This document shows, one piece after another, positions 11,831 to 22,818 of a DNA stretch of 64,000 nt (its first letter is position 1; every line of letters starts with the position of its first letter). The stretch lies in NCBI GenBank assembly GCA_036345935.2, contig JADWOT020000001.1:20269187-20333186 (forward strand), given 5' to 3'. The DNA comes from Taenia hydatigena (Eukaryota > Platyhelminthes > Cestoda > Cyclophyllidea > Taeniidae). The notes beneath the pieces are model-generated. The model was given only the letters and a program-made list of their open reading frames with translations. It was not told where the DNA came from and searched no databases. The position numbers were made by a program, and so were the translations under genes.

Positions 11831-14190
11831 CATTTCGCCCCAATGTTATGCCTGCTTTTGCTAACAAGGAACTCTCGGGAAGCTGCATTACTGCACATGT
11901 ACACACAAGGCCGATGGAAGTACTTTTAAACTGATTACTGAATGGTGGCATTGAATAGTTGGCGTTTGTCACTATTGAAGAGAGAAGCACCCTCCACGAC
12001 TAAATGCCGTCAATGCATGTGGATACGGGCGTAGTCATTTCGAAGAAGCCAATTTGCTCCTCTGATTCAGGAGCAGTACACGACTCCATCACTTGACACT
12101 GTCGTAATGGCGGAAAGTGGGTGTGCTTAATGCAGGGTTAACCAAAGTTTGCCGCAACAATAATCTTTTGGAAAACCAATCTATTCAACCACTTGCTTTA
12201 TTGCTGTCAGTGTAGTTTATGAAGTCTGCACCGTGTTATGCCATTTCTCAATCCATTTGTAACGAGGTAACGTGCAATGCAGTACCTCTCAAATTGACGC
12301 TCTTGCTCTTCTCCATCATTTTTTGCTTTTACTTACTCTTTATTCATGTTCCCCGTTATTAGTCAGGTCAATAAAGCGAAGCATCCTTCTCTGCCTTTGG
12401 TGTCGACCAAAGTACAATGCTGTGGGATTCTCGAGCTGCTTCAAAGACGACAGGGTCACCGGCCGAAATGATTCATCGGTTCCGTGGGCATTTGGTGCGC
12501 GCAGTAATGCGGTGAGTTGCGCATGACGCTACTGACTAGTGATTATGCGATGTGATCGTCACTCGAATGAAATGCATATTTGGATTTGCCTGCCTGGCAA
12601 TGCCAAGTATTTGGGGTGAATGCTTGCTTTTAAGCGGTCTCATCTCCACCGCACTCTAGTTTGGGTTTAGAGATGACATTCGGAGGTGACATCCGCATGC
12701 TTAATGGAGTAGCTAGGGGCAGTCCTTGCCATTAAAGCAACTGCATGTCAAATTCCATTCTTCTATGCAATGCTTAATTGCTATATTTATTAACAATCGA
12801 AGCACACATTATAGTACATTTGAAGAGGCTGGACAGACGAATGACAACTTGGCTTTTATTTTAACAACGCTGGACAGAACATGGAATATTCAGTGCCTTT
12901 CCCCCACTAGTGGTGGAAGGCCCAAAGGAGGTGCTTGTGCACCTTGGAGGAGTCGTTTTATCTAGTGAGTCCATTGGAAATCATAAAGGAAACTCTTGGA
13001 TAAATGCGCATTTTTCACGCAATTTGTTAACATCACCTAACAATTTGCAATTTGTGCGCAACCCAAATGGAGTAGGTACAATCGTGTCAAACCAGACGTT
13101 GTCACAAGGAAACATGTCCACCTCATCATAAACTTTAGTGCAATCACCAGGCGCGTATTTTAGTGGTTCATCCAAGCGGTCGTGGTTTAGACAAGATAAT
13201 TTAATTGACCTGACTATTAGAGATAGCGATAAGCGCTACTGTTGCTGTCATTGTGACCCATTTCCATCACACATGACCTACTTTGACCCACACCATTGTG
13301 CAGTGAACTGCTCACATTACTAGAGTACTCTTACGTGACTGACCATGAACAAGTGTCTCTTACCTAAAACACTTGATGCTGCTGGGATGGCGCACTCGAC
13401 TGTGTAGTCCATTCATTTCTTAAACACCTCGCTTGCTCACTCTTTAGGACCGTTGTGCGCAAATCACCGCATTAATGCACGCACCGCATCTCCATGGAAT
13501 CGATGCTTCACTGTTAACCGACGACCTCATCAACTTTGGAACAGTGCGAGAGTCCCACAGTACTGTAATTTGGTCACCTCCAAGGAAAAGAAGCATGAAG
13601 TGACGACCAGGAGTAAAGAGAAGGTGGAGAGAACAAATAATGGAGAAGTGCAAGTGATGCTGTGGATGCCTACCCATGCAGTACGCCACACACCGACAAG
13701 GATTGCAGTCGCTCCCATCATGATCTGTTCCTGTGCCCTAAGAGATATCCAGTGTGCATTTATGCACGTCCTGCGTTAATTTCGCTGAGTTGGTTGGAGC
13801 CTTTTGCACGTCTCATTCGTCACACCGATGATGCTGCTGGAGCATGGGCGGAGACCAGAGATGTAAATTTGAAAACTGCTACATTGGCAGCCATTTTATG
13901 CCAACTGGTTTGAGAATTAGCAAGTCAGGATGCAGACTTTATAAAGCACCCTGTAGAATGGATTGACGCTTAAACCACGACGACTACTACTATTGTGATA
14001 AGAAGTCACATCACTTCTTACCATACTTTTGCCAACATTGCATCAACCAACTTCATCTCCTTTATTAAGACGGTGCCAAGTGATGCAGTTGTGTAATGCC
14101 TGTAAATAGGAGGATCCCGTGCTCTTATGCTCTCCTTCCTTAACTTTGACTTCACTTCGCTTTTGGTTTCATGCTATCCGTGTTATTTTG
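11831..14190. other. No recognisable gene
   Basis: Only short open frames are present and I could not assign any. The minus-strand stop-poor frame described for 14,191-17,103 becomes stop-rich below about 14,190. Another minus-strand frame is open at 12,981-13,175 (64 codons), beginning DEPLKYAPGDC. Whether this belongs to the same gene through a frame change or intron cannot be decided by eye. Confidence 0.4.
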
Positions 14191-14652
14191 TTACCCTTTT
14201 ATAAAAATCTCCCACGTTACGAATCGGTGTTTTCCTGCCATTGTTGCGTTGCAAACAATGCAGGATGTTGCACAGTCCGTTTTGACTATCGGCCCAAGCC
14301 TCTCACCTGGTTGGATGGAGCAGTGGAGCAGTACCAGGGTGGAGGCGTGAAGCACGAAACCAGAGATGGAGGATTGGGGGTGCCTTTGATGAATGTCCAC
14401 AACAATTCCACAGACACGTTGGAGGATCGCATGTAATAGCAAATGGTTGGTTGCCATTTGGTTTAGACGCAGTCGGTCTAACGAGTAGAGATGAAGGCGG
14501 TTATGGGCGGCATCAACCTTGATATAGCATATCCAGGTCAACCGTATGCTACGAAAGAATGCACAATGGTGCGGGCTATGGAAGTATATGGTTGGTGCTT
14601 CGAATGGGCGTAGCGGACACTCGTGATGGCCGAGGATGTTTGACTGGACCAT
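14191..14652 (-). CDS. Hypothetical 153-codon ORF
   Basis: The ORF has an ATG start and a TAA end under the standard code, and is the longest stop-free part of the larger stop-poor frame. The product is rich in Leu, His and Cys with no motif I recognise. A start context cannot be judged. An ORF of this length is expected about once or twice by chance in a window of this size and composition, so length alone is not proof. Confidence 0.25.
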   Translation of the reverse strand: MVQSNILGHHECPLRPFEAPTIYFHSPHHCAFFRSIRLTWICYIKVDAAHNRLHLYSLDRLRLNQMATNHLLLHAILQRVCGIVVDIHQRHPQSSISGFVLHASTLVLLHCSIQPGERLGPIVKTDCATSCIVCNATMAGKHRFVTWEIFIKG

Positions 14653-17103
14653 CCTAGCTGAATAGATACAATGGTGTTATTGGAGACGGTATCTAGCACT
14701 AGGCAGGACGCTATATAGCCATAGCATGACTATGACTGACTCCGGAGGTCAACTCCAATCTCTTCTCCTCCTGCCGAATGTGTCCTTGTAGAAAGAGGAG
14801 CGGTTGTGGTCTTGTTATAGCGGGTAGGATGAACACGAATGTTTATTACAGACTAATCTGCTCCCGAGTTAAGCAAGAAAACTTCATAGAGGTTCGCCTG
14901 ATTCTTCTGCAACTTTCAAAATGAATGCAAGGAATGTGGCTACAAGCAAGATGAGGCAAAGGAGCATGGTCTGATGGCAGGGTATAGTGTGGGGCTGAAT
15001 GGGGCCACAATGGGAGAGCATTGGTTCAGACCATTCTTTGGGCATGCGGCGAATCGAGGCTGCACAATTGGCTGGCTGTAATAATTTGTCTGTAAGCCAC
15101 AGAATTTCTCAATCATAATGGGTGGTTAAACTGCGCGATTAAACTGTACGTTTATCCAACCATGACTCCATATGCGAGAAGGCCATGGACAGCTCCTTCC
15201 ATCACAGTTCCCTAGCATGTTTCCCGTCATTCTGGCTTACTCTTTGGCCACATGAAATGAAGGTGTGGACGAGGGTCCTCTCTTTCTCGCCAATGACGAG
15301 GTAAGTTAAGGTGCCACAACACTGAGCCACGTCGTCATCACTGATGTTGTCGGCGTCTATTACAGCCAAGCACAGACCTTGGAGGGAGTTGGCAAGGCAC
15401 GGAGGCTTGTGGCTATGCTTTAGCGTTAGGAATTAAGTAAATTGGTCACATTTGTCAGGTTTGACCCACTCTTTTATGCTCACGTTATGGTGGAATGAGA
15501 TGAGGCTTACTAGGGTGGCCACCAGAGTAGCATCTCTCATGTTGAGTTCTCCGCCTTCAACTCTCATGCCTTTTGAGCAAGGGATGCTTTATTCATTGCA
15601 AGGTGGAAGCCTGGCCAATTGAGTACGATAAGTGATTAAAGACTTGTTGTTTTGTTCCAGTTCTACATTCTAATGTGTTAACCTTAGTAACAATCCATGC
15701 ATGTCAGTTGTAATTCCGCTGACGGCATCCGATTTTTCTGGTACGCCTGCATTTAATCTCCCCCATTACAGCTTAGTTTTAGGTCCACAACGCTCACTCT
15801 TCAGGCACGTTTTACACCTCGCCTCAATCCTGTAGTGTGGCTGATGGAATTTCGCTATGCCAAGGTTGAGGTGGTTGTTAATGAGCCCAGATGTACCACC
15901 CGCCTTGCTTGTGCATTTGCCATCCTGCCCTTAGAAACGAATTAGCAGTGCGGACAGCTGACACATCCCCTTGTGCCAACAGGTTTCGATTGGGTAGTTG
16001 TTAACCAACTTATAGCTTTGTTCAGGAGGTCGCTTGCCACACGAATCGCTTTTGAAATCCAATGTAACAAATGAAGGGATGAAGGACATTTGCTTTGACG
16101 ATTGCCACTTGGGCAGACTCTGCTCTCATGACTTCAAAAATACATACCTGTAACGTATTAGTGCGACATTAGAGCTCGAAAGTGACACAAGTAGCAAACG
16201 CACTGAAACCACTATCCGCTGCAGGCGTTCCCAAGTTATTTGAGGAAACACCAAAGCAGCATGGAATTCTATTAGAGTTTGGTTGCAACCGGTTGATGTG
16301 TGTGATGCGTGAATAGTTTCTTTATTTGTTTAAACAGTTGACATGAGCTCAGGATTGTCCTTCACCAAGTTGTTCACGTTGTTTAAACAAATGAAATAAA
16401 ATGTGGCACGTAGCTACTTTCTTCCTTTAAGAATTGCAGGTTTTAGAGCAACCACATCCGAGGCAGATAAGTTCATAATCCAATTGTTATCAAAGACATT
16501 GTGTACAGCAGAAATGGCAACCACCACCTTGCCAGAAGCTTGCGTGAACTCGGTGCCGTTGTGCGAATGTGGGTGGGATGAAAATAGTACAAGATACACA
16601 GACGTGCACGAGGCAAGAGCGACAGATGGTGAGTGATTCGCCGCCACGCCCTCGCAGTCAATGTAGAGGCCACTGAGTCAACGCGTCTCAACGTTCTCCA
16701 TCACTCGATTTCTCCTTTCTCCAACTTTTGTGCCATTAAAATCAGTAACAACTGGACTGTTACTGTGGCTTTCCTGATTGGTAGCTTTCGCTGCTTGATT
16801 TGAGCAATTTCGTGACCAAAAAGGCATAGGCGTTACTGCAAAGAAGAGGTGATGATGATTTCTAAAGCTAAATTAGGACAAGGACACATAGACTAATCCC
16901 CTTTTACTGATTGTTTTTGAAGGAGAGGCAAATGTGTATGCAGACAGGAGTGCAGTCTTTCCATTGAAATGATTTGGAAAGGGGAAGCATTTAGAGTGGT
17001 CTGCACTCCTAGTGGATGTAACTGCCATTGGGATGACGGTGGAGAAGCCGCCATCTCCTATGCAAACCACAAATGTAAGAATGAACTTTTTGCCGCCTTT
17101 CAC
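14191..17103 (-). pseudogene. Long stop-depleted frame, interrupted gene or recoded gene
   Basis: Reading the minus strand with codons ending at coordinates divisible by three, I count about 20 stop triplets in roughly 970 codons. The two other minus frames between 15,001 and 16,020 each hold about 21 stops in 340 codons, against 8 in this frame. No frameshift is needed over 2.9 kb. Segments that read well include a 153-codon stop-free stretch at the low-coordinate end (ATG at 14,650-14,652, TAA at 14,191-14,193). A possible membrane segment (LLCLILLVATFLAFILKV) lies near 14,900-14,970, and a Cys-rich stretch (ARCKTCLKSERCGP) near 15,781-15,820. I do not recognise the family. G at first codon positions is only slightly enriched (about 27 percent in my sample), which weakens the coding case. 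It may be a gene with reassigned stops, a decayed gene, several exons, or chance. Confidence 0.35.
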
Positions 17104-17276
17104 ACGGAGTGATGGACACTTGGTTTTCGATAGGACCAGTGACGCTTGGTGAAGTTGTGCGAATCACAATGTTATTGCCAAGTTGCACAGTGCCACAGCA
17201 GTGCGGTCACAGGGGCTGGACTGAAGAAGCAGCCTATTGAGAGGGTCACTCGATGCCACTGTGAAGATGGGAATAG

Positions 17277-17729
17277 GCAACACTTTGCATCTCACCTCTC
17301 AGTCCTCACCTTCGAGAGGCTGCAGCGTGTCGCTCAGCACATCGTGCGTCAGCACACCTGCAGCAGTGTTGCTTGTTCTCAAGGCGTTTCCTCCAATACA
17401 GCTGTAATCCTCCATAAACCGCCTGATCATATTGGTAGCGAAATGGCACCAGTTGAGCATTACGATGCGCTCACCCGCTCGCCATCACAGCAGTGTGAAA
17501 TGCCGCCCAAGAGGACATCTGCTCCCACATCACCCTACGTGCCAGTGGAGGAGGACAGTGGCGATTGTGAGACACCTGGCAAGCCTGCCATTGCACAGCC
17601 AGTAGCAGCGTCAATACCAAATCCACACGATACACTGCAACGCATCAGAAAGCTGCGCAGCATTCTCCGAATCGACGCATGGCTGCATTCACTTCGGGTG
17701 AATGAAGACGCGCAGTGAGGACTAGTGGT
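17277..17729 (+). repeat. Copy of the 3' end of the 490-codon ORF
   Basis: This stretch matches 21,583-22,031 (same strand) and the region around 27,050-27,505 (opposite strand) with few differences. It is open in frame from 17,146 to 17,718 (190 codons, no ATG at the left limit). The shared product ends with a basic segment DTLQRIRKLRSILRIDAW and then VNEDAQ before TGA. The central part contains PPKRTSAPTSPYVP, which suggests an unstructured linker. Upstream of 17,277 the similarity stops, so this is a truncated copy joined to other sequence. The function is unknown. Confidence 0.6.
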
Positions 17730-17900
17730 GCAGTGAGGGCTGTCATCACCTCCAATCATTGGTGGAAGTGAATGGATGGTGGTAGGGCAGCTGTCGGGCG
17801 AGCTAAACTGTATTACAATTCAAGTGATTGTAAGAGTTTACTATCGAGACCCTTATCATTCCAAGCTAGGATGTTGGATTTAATTGTAAACAAAACACTG

Positions 17901-19348
17901 CTATCGATCGAGCAGAAGGGTACGTCAAGACGGCTCTCGCCCTATTGCCTCTGATCATCAGTGCAGTTTTGGTCTGGTTTGCTGCGCTGCGAAGGATTGC
18001 CTTCAATTCACTTCTTGCATTTCGGGCTGTTTGCCACTTTCTTCAAAACGGCTACCCTCCACAGGTGCTGGTTATTCATTCTTCCTTCGTCATTTCACTT
18101 ATGCGTGCCAATCACGATACTGGTAGCCCATTTCTTTTGCCACACCAACCAACCAACCATTATCTGCAGTTGACTTCTTCCCAATTTGGTGTCATGGCAG
18201 TGATTTGCACCTCGCATACCTTGGCTTCTGCTTCTGATCTAATGTGGCAACTTGCATCAGCACTCAATTTAGCTGCTGAGGAATTGTAGGTCCAGAGAAT
18301 ACCACACACTCGCTAGCCTATCCGTACCTATTGTGCACTCTTCCAGTGACAGTGGATGTCTTCGATGAGGAATACCTTGATTCTGCCAGTAACTTTAGCA
18401 TTCTAGTCCAGAAAGGTGCCTCTGTCTCATTCGGTCATTCTCTCACCAAGCCTTTCCACGTCCAACTGCATTTCCTACCTCCTTTCTCTCTTAGCTGTTG
18501 CAGTCAATAGGAGAATGATATTTAAGTCTGACTCTTGTCTAGCATCAAGCCTTTCGATTGCTGTCGTTTATTTAATGACGTAAAAGGGGGGAGATGAGAC
18601 CGTCCACATGCTCACTCGTCCCTCTAGGCAGTCAGTAGACAGCAACTTTGAGCCCTTACAAATGGAATACAATATTAAATATCTAGGCCACTTTCACTAC
18701 TTCCCCTAAAAATGTTATTTCGTGGAACTCAAAAGCTCCCTCTTCATCCTTTCCTCTCCCTCTACCATTGCACTCGCCTATCAATGTCCGCCGTAACCAC
18801 CCACCGATGAAACCTCCCACCTGAGAGACTTCACTGCTGGTCAGCACTCACCAATGCTCAAATCGCTTAACATGATTAACTAAAAACCGCAAATGAAAAT
18901 TATGACCTCGAGAATCACCAGTATTGAGAAACGTCCTTTTAGAAATGTGAATTTGCCTTGCATTGGGCTGAGTTTGTTCGCTGCCAGAGGTCGCCTGCGT
19001 GGGATAGCTAGATAAAGATTTGTACGACGGAAGCATTCTAATCGAGGTGAAGTAGCAGTAAGAAGTTCCGCACCTCCCTCATCCACGCCAAGATCAATTC
19101 ACTTAACTGCTGCACCACTTCTATTGCCTGGAATGCAGCGTGTAAGCCTCGTTCTAACTGAACCCGCAAAAGCGATGCCAATACCCACAGCTGCCATCCA
19201 CAAAATTAGCATACAAAGAGGACACATCGCGCGCTCCACCTCCCAAAATTTCCGTCCGGCTAGATAATAAGGAGTTGCAGGACGCGAATAGCGTCAATTC
19301 CCCATCACCACACACACATCAATCATGATTTTACAAAAGCACCACCAG
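17901..19348 (+). repeat. 1.45-kb module, copy 1 of 3
   Basis: Nearly identical to 39,139-40,586 at a constant offset of 21,238, and to about 61,653-63,047. The left junction is at CTATCG and the right one at CACCAG, after which the copies diverge. It contains an open frame at 17,945-18,289 (114 codons) that is longer in the 39-kb copy, and short antisense frames at 18,848-19,086. Confidence 0.85.
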
Positions 19349-19418
19349 ACGATTCTCTCGCCTCGCCTCGTCTCGCCTCGCCTCTCGCACTCCTTCTCTC
19401 TAGCGTTCGCGTAGCAGA
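19315..19418 (+). repeat. Inverted partner of 31,177-31,262
   Basis: The segment ending in repeated CGCCT units (19,365-19,395) is a reverse-complement relative of 31,177-31,262, which carries GAGGCGAGGCGAG and ATCATGATTGATGTGTG. This links the 19-kb and 31-kb regions in opposite orientation. Confidence 0.6.
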
Positions 19419-20175
19419 AGCCATGCCTCTACTTCCACACATCCACCGCACTCAATGGTGACATCGATGGCAAAGTCGACCTCTTGTCTGCCCTGCTAGG
19501 CGTCAAAGCAGTTGCGATGGCTAGAGGACACAAAAGCACAGTATCGAAGGCTTTGCATCAGAGTTTCCGACAACTGGCATTTGAATGCCCTACAAAGTGA
19601 TTACTTCACATGGGAAGCCGATGATTGAGGTCGAGTGTCGCAGTGAGACAAAGCGCTTCTTTGCTTCTTTGCTCAAAATGTTGCACGAATCAGCGTGCAT
19701 CACCGAGTCCACAGCGCAAAGCACGTGAGTCGTGTGAAGGCAGATGCACTTGAGAAATCACGAGAAACAAGCAATACAACATGCAACTTAGCAACGACTC
19801 TACAGACGAATTGCTGATGCTGACTCCAGATGGCATAGCAGAAGCATGGATTACAGCCTGTGCCATGCAACTCAAAATCCTCACTGATGGAGGCTGGACA
19901 AACAACAGACGAGGTGACGTAGAAGCACTGAGTAAAGTGCTGTTAAGTGCAGTGTTTTGGGATTTCAAAATAAGCTGCATTCAGTCATTTCCAGCATGCA
20001 ATAATGAACCTCTACTCAGAAAATACTTTTAAATAGTATGGTAAGGTGTTCTGTCCATATAAGTAGCGTGCTACATTCCCGAGCCTCAAGAGACACTTGA
20101 GTTGCTCGTTGCACTACTTAAATTGGGGACAGTAGTATGCTGCATTGGCATGTCAGTCAGGTGACACCACACACA
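19415..20175 (+). repeat. Copy of the foldback-element interior and right arm
   Basis: Positions 19,644-20,175 match 30,184-30,715 at an offset of 10,540. Positions 19,415-19,598 are a more diverged relative of 29,774-29,955. Between them about 220 bases of the 30-kb copy are missing, including most of the last third of its open frame. The right end continues to about 20,310 as the reverse complement of 28,890-29,020. Confidence 0.8.
19781..20032 (+). CDS. Hypothetical 83-codon frame, repeated at 30,321
   Basis: An open frame without a clear ATG at its left limit, identical in product to 30,321-30,572. It contains STDELLMLTPDGIAEAWITA and NNRRGDVEALSKVLLSAVF, acidic and Trp-containing stretches that look protein-like. 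The second block is also kept without stop or indel in the diverged copies at 36,930-37,065, 59,440-59,580 and, inverted, 29,150-29,300. The recent duplication makes identity uninformative about selection. Function unknown. A 96-codon antisense frame overlaps it. Confidence 0.3.
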   Translation: MQLSNDSTDELLMLTPDGIAEAWITACAMQLKILTDGGWTNNRRGDVEALSKVLLSAVFWDFKISCIQSFPACNNEPLLRKYF

Positions 20176-20579
20176 CAGAGGACACAATCCACAAAGACCT
20201 CCTCACTAACTTGCATACCGGTCGTGCAGAAGGGTACGTCAAGACGACTCTCCTCCTCATTGCCTCTGATCATCAGTACAGTTTTGGTCTAGATTTCAGT
20301 CCATTGACAGAGAAAGTTGTTCAACATCCAACAGCCAACACCGTCCAATATTGGTCACCGACATTGCAGATAACTATGTGAACTGTGAGCGACTGCTGCT
20401 CATCCAAATTATCCAAAACCACAAATTGACGCTTCATTTACACAAATGAAGGAACAAGGCAATCGCAAATCACGTGATCCATTCTGCAGCACCAATGAAG
20501 TGCATCAAGTTCACGTGTGAGTCAATAACCCACACACACGTGACAACATTTGAAGTGGATTTGCCACGCATCACGCATC

Positions 20580-22022
20580 ATGAATCGCCAACACAAGCAA
20601 TGCGGTACAGCGAAAAAGGATGTCAGGCGCAGCGCACGATCATCAAAGGTATCCACATCCCCGCCCATTACGAATATGCCACCAAATGACGGGAATGGAA
20701 GCAGACGATACTCCGCTCTAGCCTCACGCTTTCCCCTCCTCGAGTGTTCACGCAGCACCAGGACTCGGGCGACCAAGTCGCGCGTCAATCCCTCAGTCAA
20801 CACTTCTTCAAAAGCACACTTGAAGAAGCCGTCAGCATCATCATCACCAACAGCAGCAGCAGCAGCAGCAGCAGCAACGACAGCAGCAGCAGCAGTAGCA
20901 GCAGCAAGGCCGAAGTCACCTCCACATCCACAGCTGCAACCACAACCACGCTCACATCAGCACAATGCATGCAGGAGGCCCTGGCGACTGCGTCTACGGT
21001 CAGGGAAAAGAAACGACACAAAGCCTCGCACCTCCACCTCTCCTACCACTCTCCGTTCGCCCAAGCCACGTTGTGCACCACCTACCGACTCTCACGCTAC
21101 AGACAGCACTGACGCACAAGTCTCCGAGTTGCGCACATCATCAGCAAAGCGAGTACGCCACCTACTTGATTTCACCCACTTCCCATTTGGGTGGAAGTTC
21201 AAGAAGATGCGGGATGAGCAAGACGGCGTCATCACATCACCACCAGAAGAGAACTGCCAACTGCCAACGGACAGGGTGTCATTCATTGTCACGCAATCGC
21301 AGGTCGTCAATCCAGCCATCTCTATCCAGCCATGCAATATGAAACGCTTTGATGGCGTGTGTCGAACCAAGCACTGTGCGATGTGCAGCAGCAGCGGCAG
21401 CTGCAGTGGAAATATCTTGACCAATGCTGCAATGACATTGATTGCACACAAACAGGTGCGCAAATTAACGCCAATTCATTACAAGGTCGTACATCTTCCA
21501 CTCACTATGACAAATGACATTGGATGTTTCAACTCAGTGCGCGTTAGATCACGTGCGATGGAATTCACGTGTGAAATTGTGCAACGCTTTACATCTTTCC
21601 TCTCAGTCCTCACTTCCGAGAGGCTGCAGCGTGTCGCTCAGCACATCGTGCGTCAGCACACCTGCAGCAGTGTTGCTTGTTCTCAAGGTGTTTCCTTCTA
21701 TACAGCTGTAATCCTCCATAAACCGCCTGATCATATTGGTAGCGAAATGGCACCAGGAGAACATTACGATGCGCCCACCCGCTCGCCATCACGACAGTGT
21801 GAAATGCCGCCCAAGAGGACATCTGCTCCCACATCACCCTACGTGCCAGTGGAGGAGGACAGTGGCGATTGTGAGACACTTGGCAAGCCTGCCATTGCAC
21901 AGCCAGAAGCAGTGTCAATACCAAATCCACACGATACACTGCAACGCATCAGAAAGCTGCGCAGCATTCTCCGAATCGACGCATGGCTGCATTCACTTCG
22001 GGTGAATGAAGACGCGCAGTGA
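20580..22022 (+). CDS. Hypothetical 480-residue protein with poly-Ala tract
   Basis: This is the longest open frame in the window. The frame is open from 20,550 and the first ATG is at 20,580. The stop is TGA at 22,020-22,022. The N-terminal third is basic and rich in Ser, Pro, Thr and Arg. A CAG-type repeat (20,851-20,907) is read as GCA and gives Ala runs. The middle contains FGWKFKKMRDEQDG and a Cys-rich stretch (CRTKHCAMCSSSGSC). The C-terminal 145 residues are shared with the copies at 17,277 and 27,064. No known domain is recognised. A frame two bases on is also nearly open from 20,296 to 21,112 (two TGA), reading the same repeat as Ser, so the true frame of the left part is not certain. 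A stop-free run of this length is very unlikely by chance. Confidence 0.5.
   Translation: MNRQHKQCGTAKKDVRRSARSSKVSTSPPITNMPPNDGNGSRRYSALASRFPLLECSRSTRTRATKSRVNPSVNTSSKAHLKKPSASSSPTAAAAAAAATTAAAAVAAARPKSPPHPQLQPQPRSHQHNACRRPWRLRLRSGKRNDTKPRTSTSPTTLRSPKPRCAPPTDSHATDSTDAQVSELRTSSAKRVRHLLDFTHFPFGWKFKKMRDEQDGVITSPPEENCQLPTDRVSFIVTQSQVVNPAISIQPCNMKRFDGVCRTKHCAMCSSSGSCSGNILTNAAMTLIAHKQVRKLTPIHYKVVHLPLTMTNDIGCFNSVRVRSRAMEFTCEIVQRFTSFLSVLTSERLQRVAQHIVRQHTCSSVACSQGVSFYTAVILHKPPDHIGSEMAPGEHYDAPTRSPSRQCEMPPKRTSAPTSPYVPVEEDSGDCETLGKPAIAQPEAVSIPNPHDTLQRIRKLRSILRIDAWLHSLRVNEDAQ
20851..20907 (+). repeat. (CAG)n trinucleotide repeat
   Basis: About 18 units with interruptions (CAACGA, TAG). It lies inside two overlapping open frames, giving poly-Ala in one and poly-Ser in the other. 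Confidence 0.95.
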
Positions 22023-22170
22023 GTACTAGTGGAAAGCTGCCAAGCAATTGCAGTGAAGGCCCGTGAGGCTGATTCTGTGCCAGCTGCTTTGAGTGGCCTA
22101 ACGTAGCTTTAAAATGTCCCAAGAAAGCAGAATTAGTAGGCTCAAGCAACACGAGAGTTCGGCATTCCCT

Positions 22171-22506
22171 TTAATTGCAATGCAGACATTGGATCACGTT
22201 TGGACATGCAAAACAATGCTCTCTGAACGCTGTAGCCCTTTGTAATGTGTAACAGTCAGAGGGGAATGTGGGTAGAACCACTCGTGACGAACCTGCACCG
22301 TCGAAAACAACATAAGGAAGAAAGTAGCCAGCATTCGTTGTTGCAAAACCACTTGAACCAAAATGCATTGTAGCAAGTTCTTCTGTTCTTACAAAGAGCA
22401 GGCTACATTTGCGAGACTCAAGAGGCACTTCAATTGTCCGATGCACTACTTCAGTTGGCGACAGTAGCATGCTGCATTGGCATGTCAGTGAGGTGACTCC
22501 ACACAC
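22171..22506 (-). CDS. Hypothetical 111-codon frame, family copy 1
   Basis: An open frame with close relatives at 26,580-26,915 (+), 38,765-39,244 (-, 159 codons) and 61,277-61,627 (-). Shared blocks are CQCSMLLS, TIEVPLESRKCSLLFVRTEE and CPNVIQCLHCN. The last could be a CX2CX5CX2C metal-binding pattern when the preceding CFAC is included. The plus strand is also partly open, so the coding strand is unsure. Function unknown. Confidence 0.28.
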   Translation of the reverse strand: MCGVTSLTCQCSMLLSPTEVVHRTIEVPLESRKCSLLFVRTEELATMHFGSSGFATTNAGYFLPYVVFDGAGSSRVVLPTFPSDCYTLQRATAFREHCFACPNVIQCLHCN

Positions 22507-22796
22507 ACAGAGGACACAATCGATATTCGTCCTTATTAACTCGTCTATCGGTCGAGCAGAAGGCTACGTCAAGACGGCTCTCGCCCTATTACCTCTGTCT
22601 CTGATCATCAGTGCAGTTGTGGTCTGGTTTGCTGCACTGCGAAGGATTGCCTTCAATTCACTTCTTGCATTTCGGGCTGTTTGCCACTGTCTTCAAAACG
22701 GCTACCCTCCACAGGTGCTGGTTATTCATCCTTCCTCCGTCATTCCACTTATGCGTGCCAATCACGATAATGGTAGCCCATTTCTTTTGCCACACC

Positions 22797-22818
22797 AACC
22801 AACCAACCAACCAACCAT
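22797..22818 (+). repeat. (CCAA)n microsatellite
   Basis: About five CCAA units. Related copies have about three at 18,147 and 39,384, four at 61,903, and five in the inverted arm (26,270-26,292). The unit is four bases long, so each change shifts any reading frame through it. Confidence 0.95.

Noticed and set aside
18848..19086. Antisense frames in the 1.45-kb module
   Set aside because: Two overlapping minus-strand frames both stay open only because the three copies are nearly identical. They have no ATG-based or motif support.
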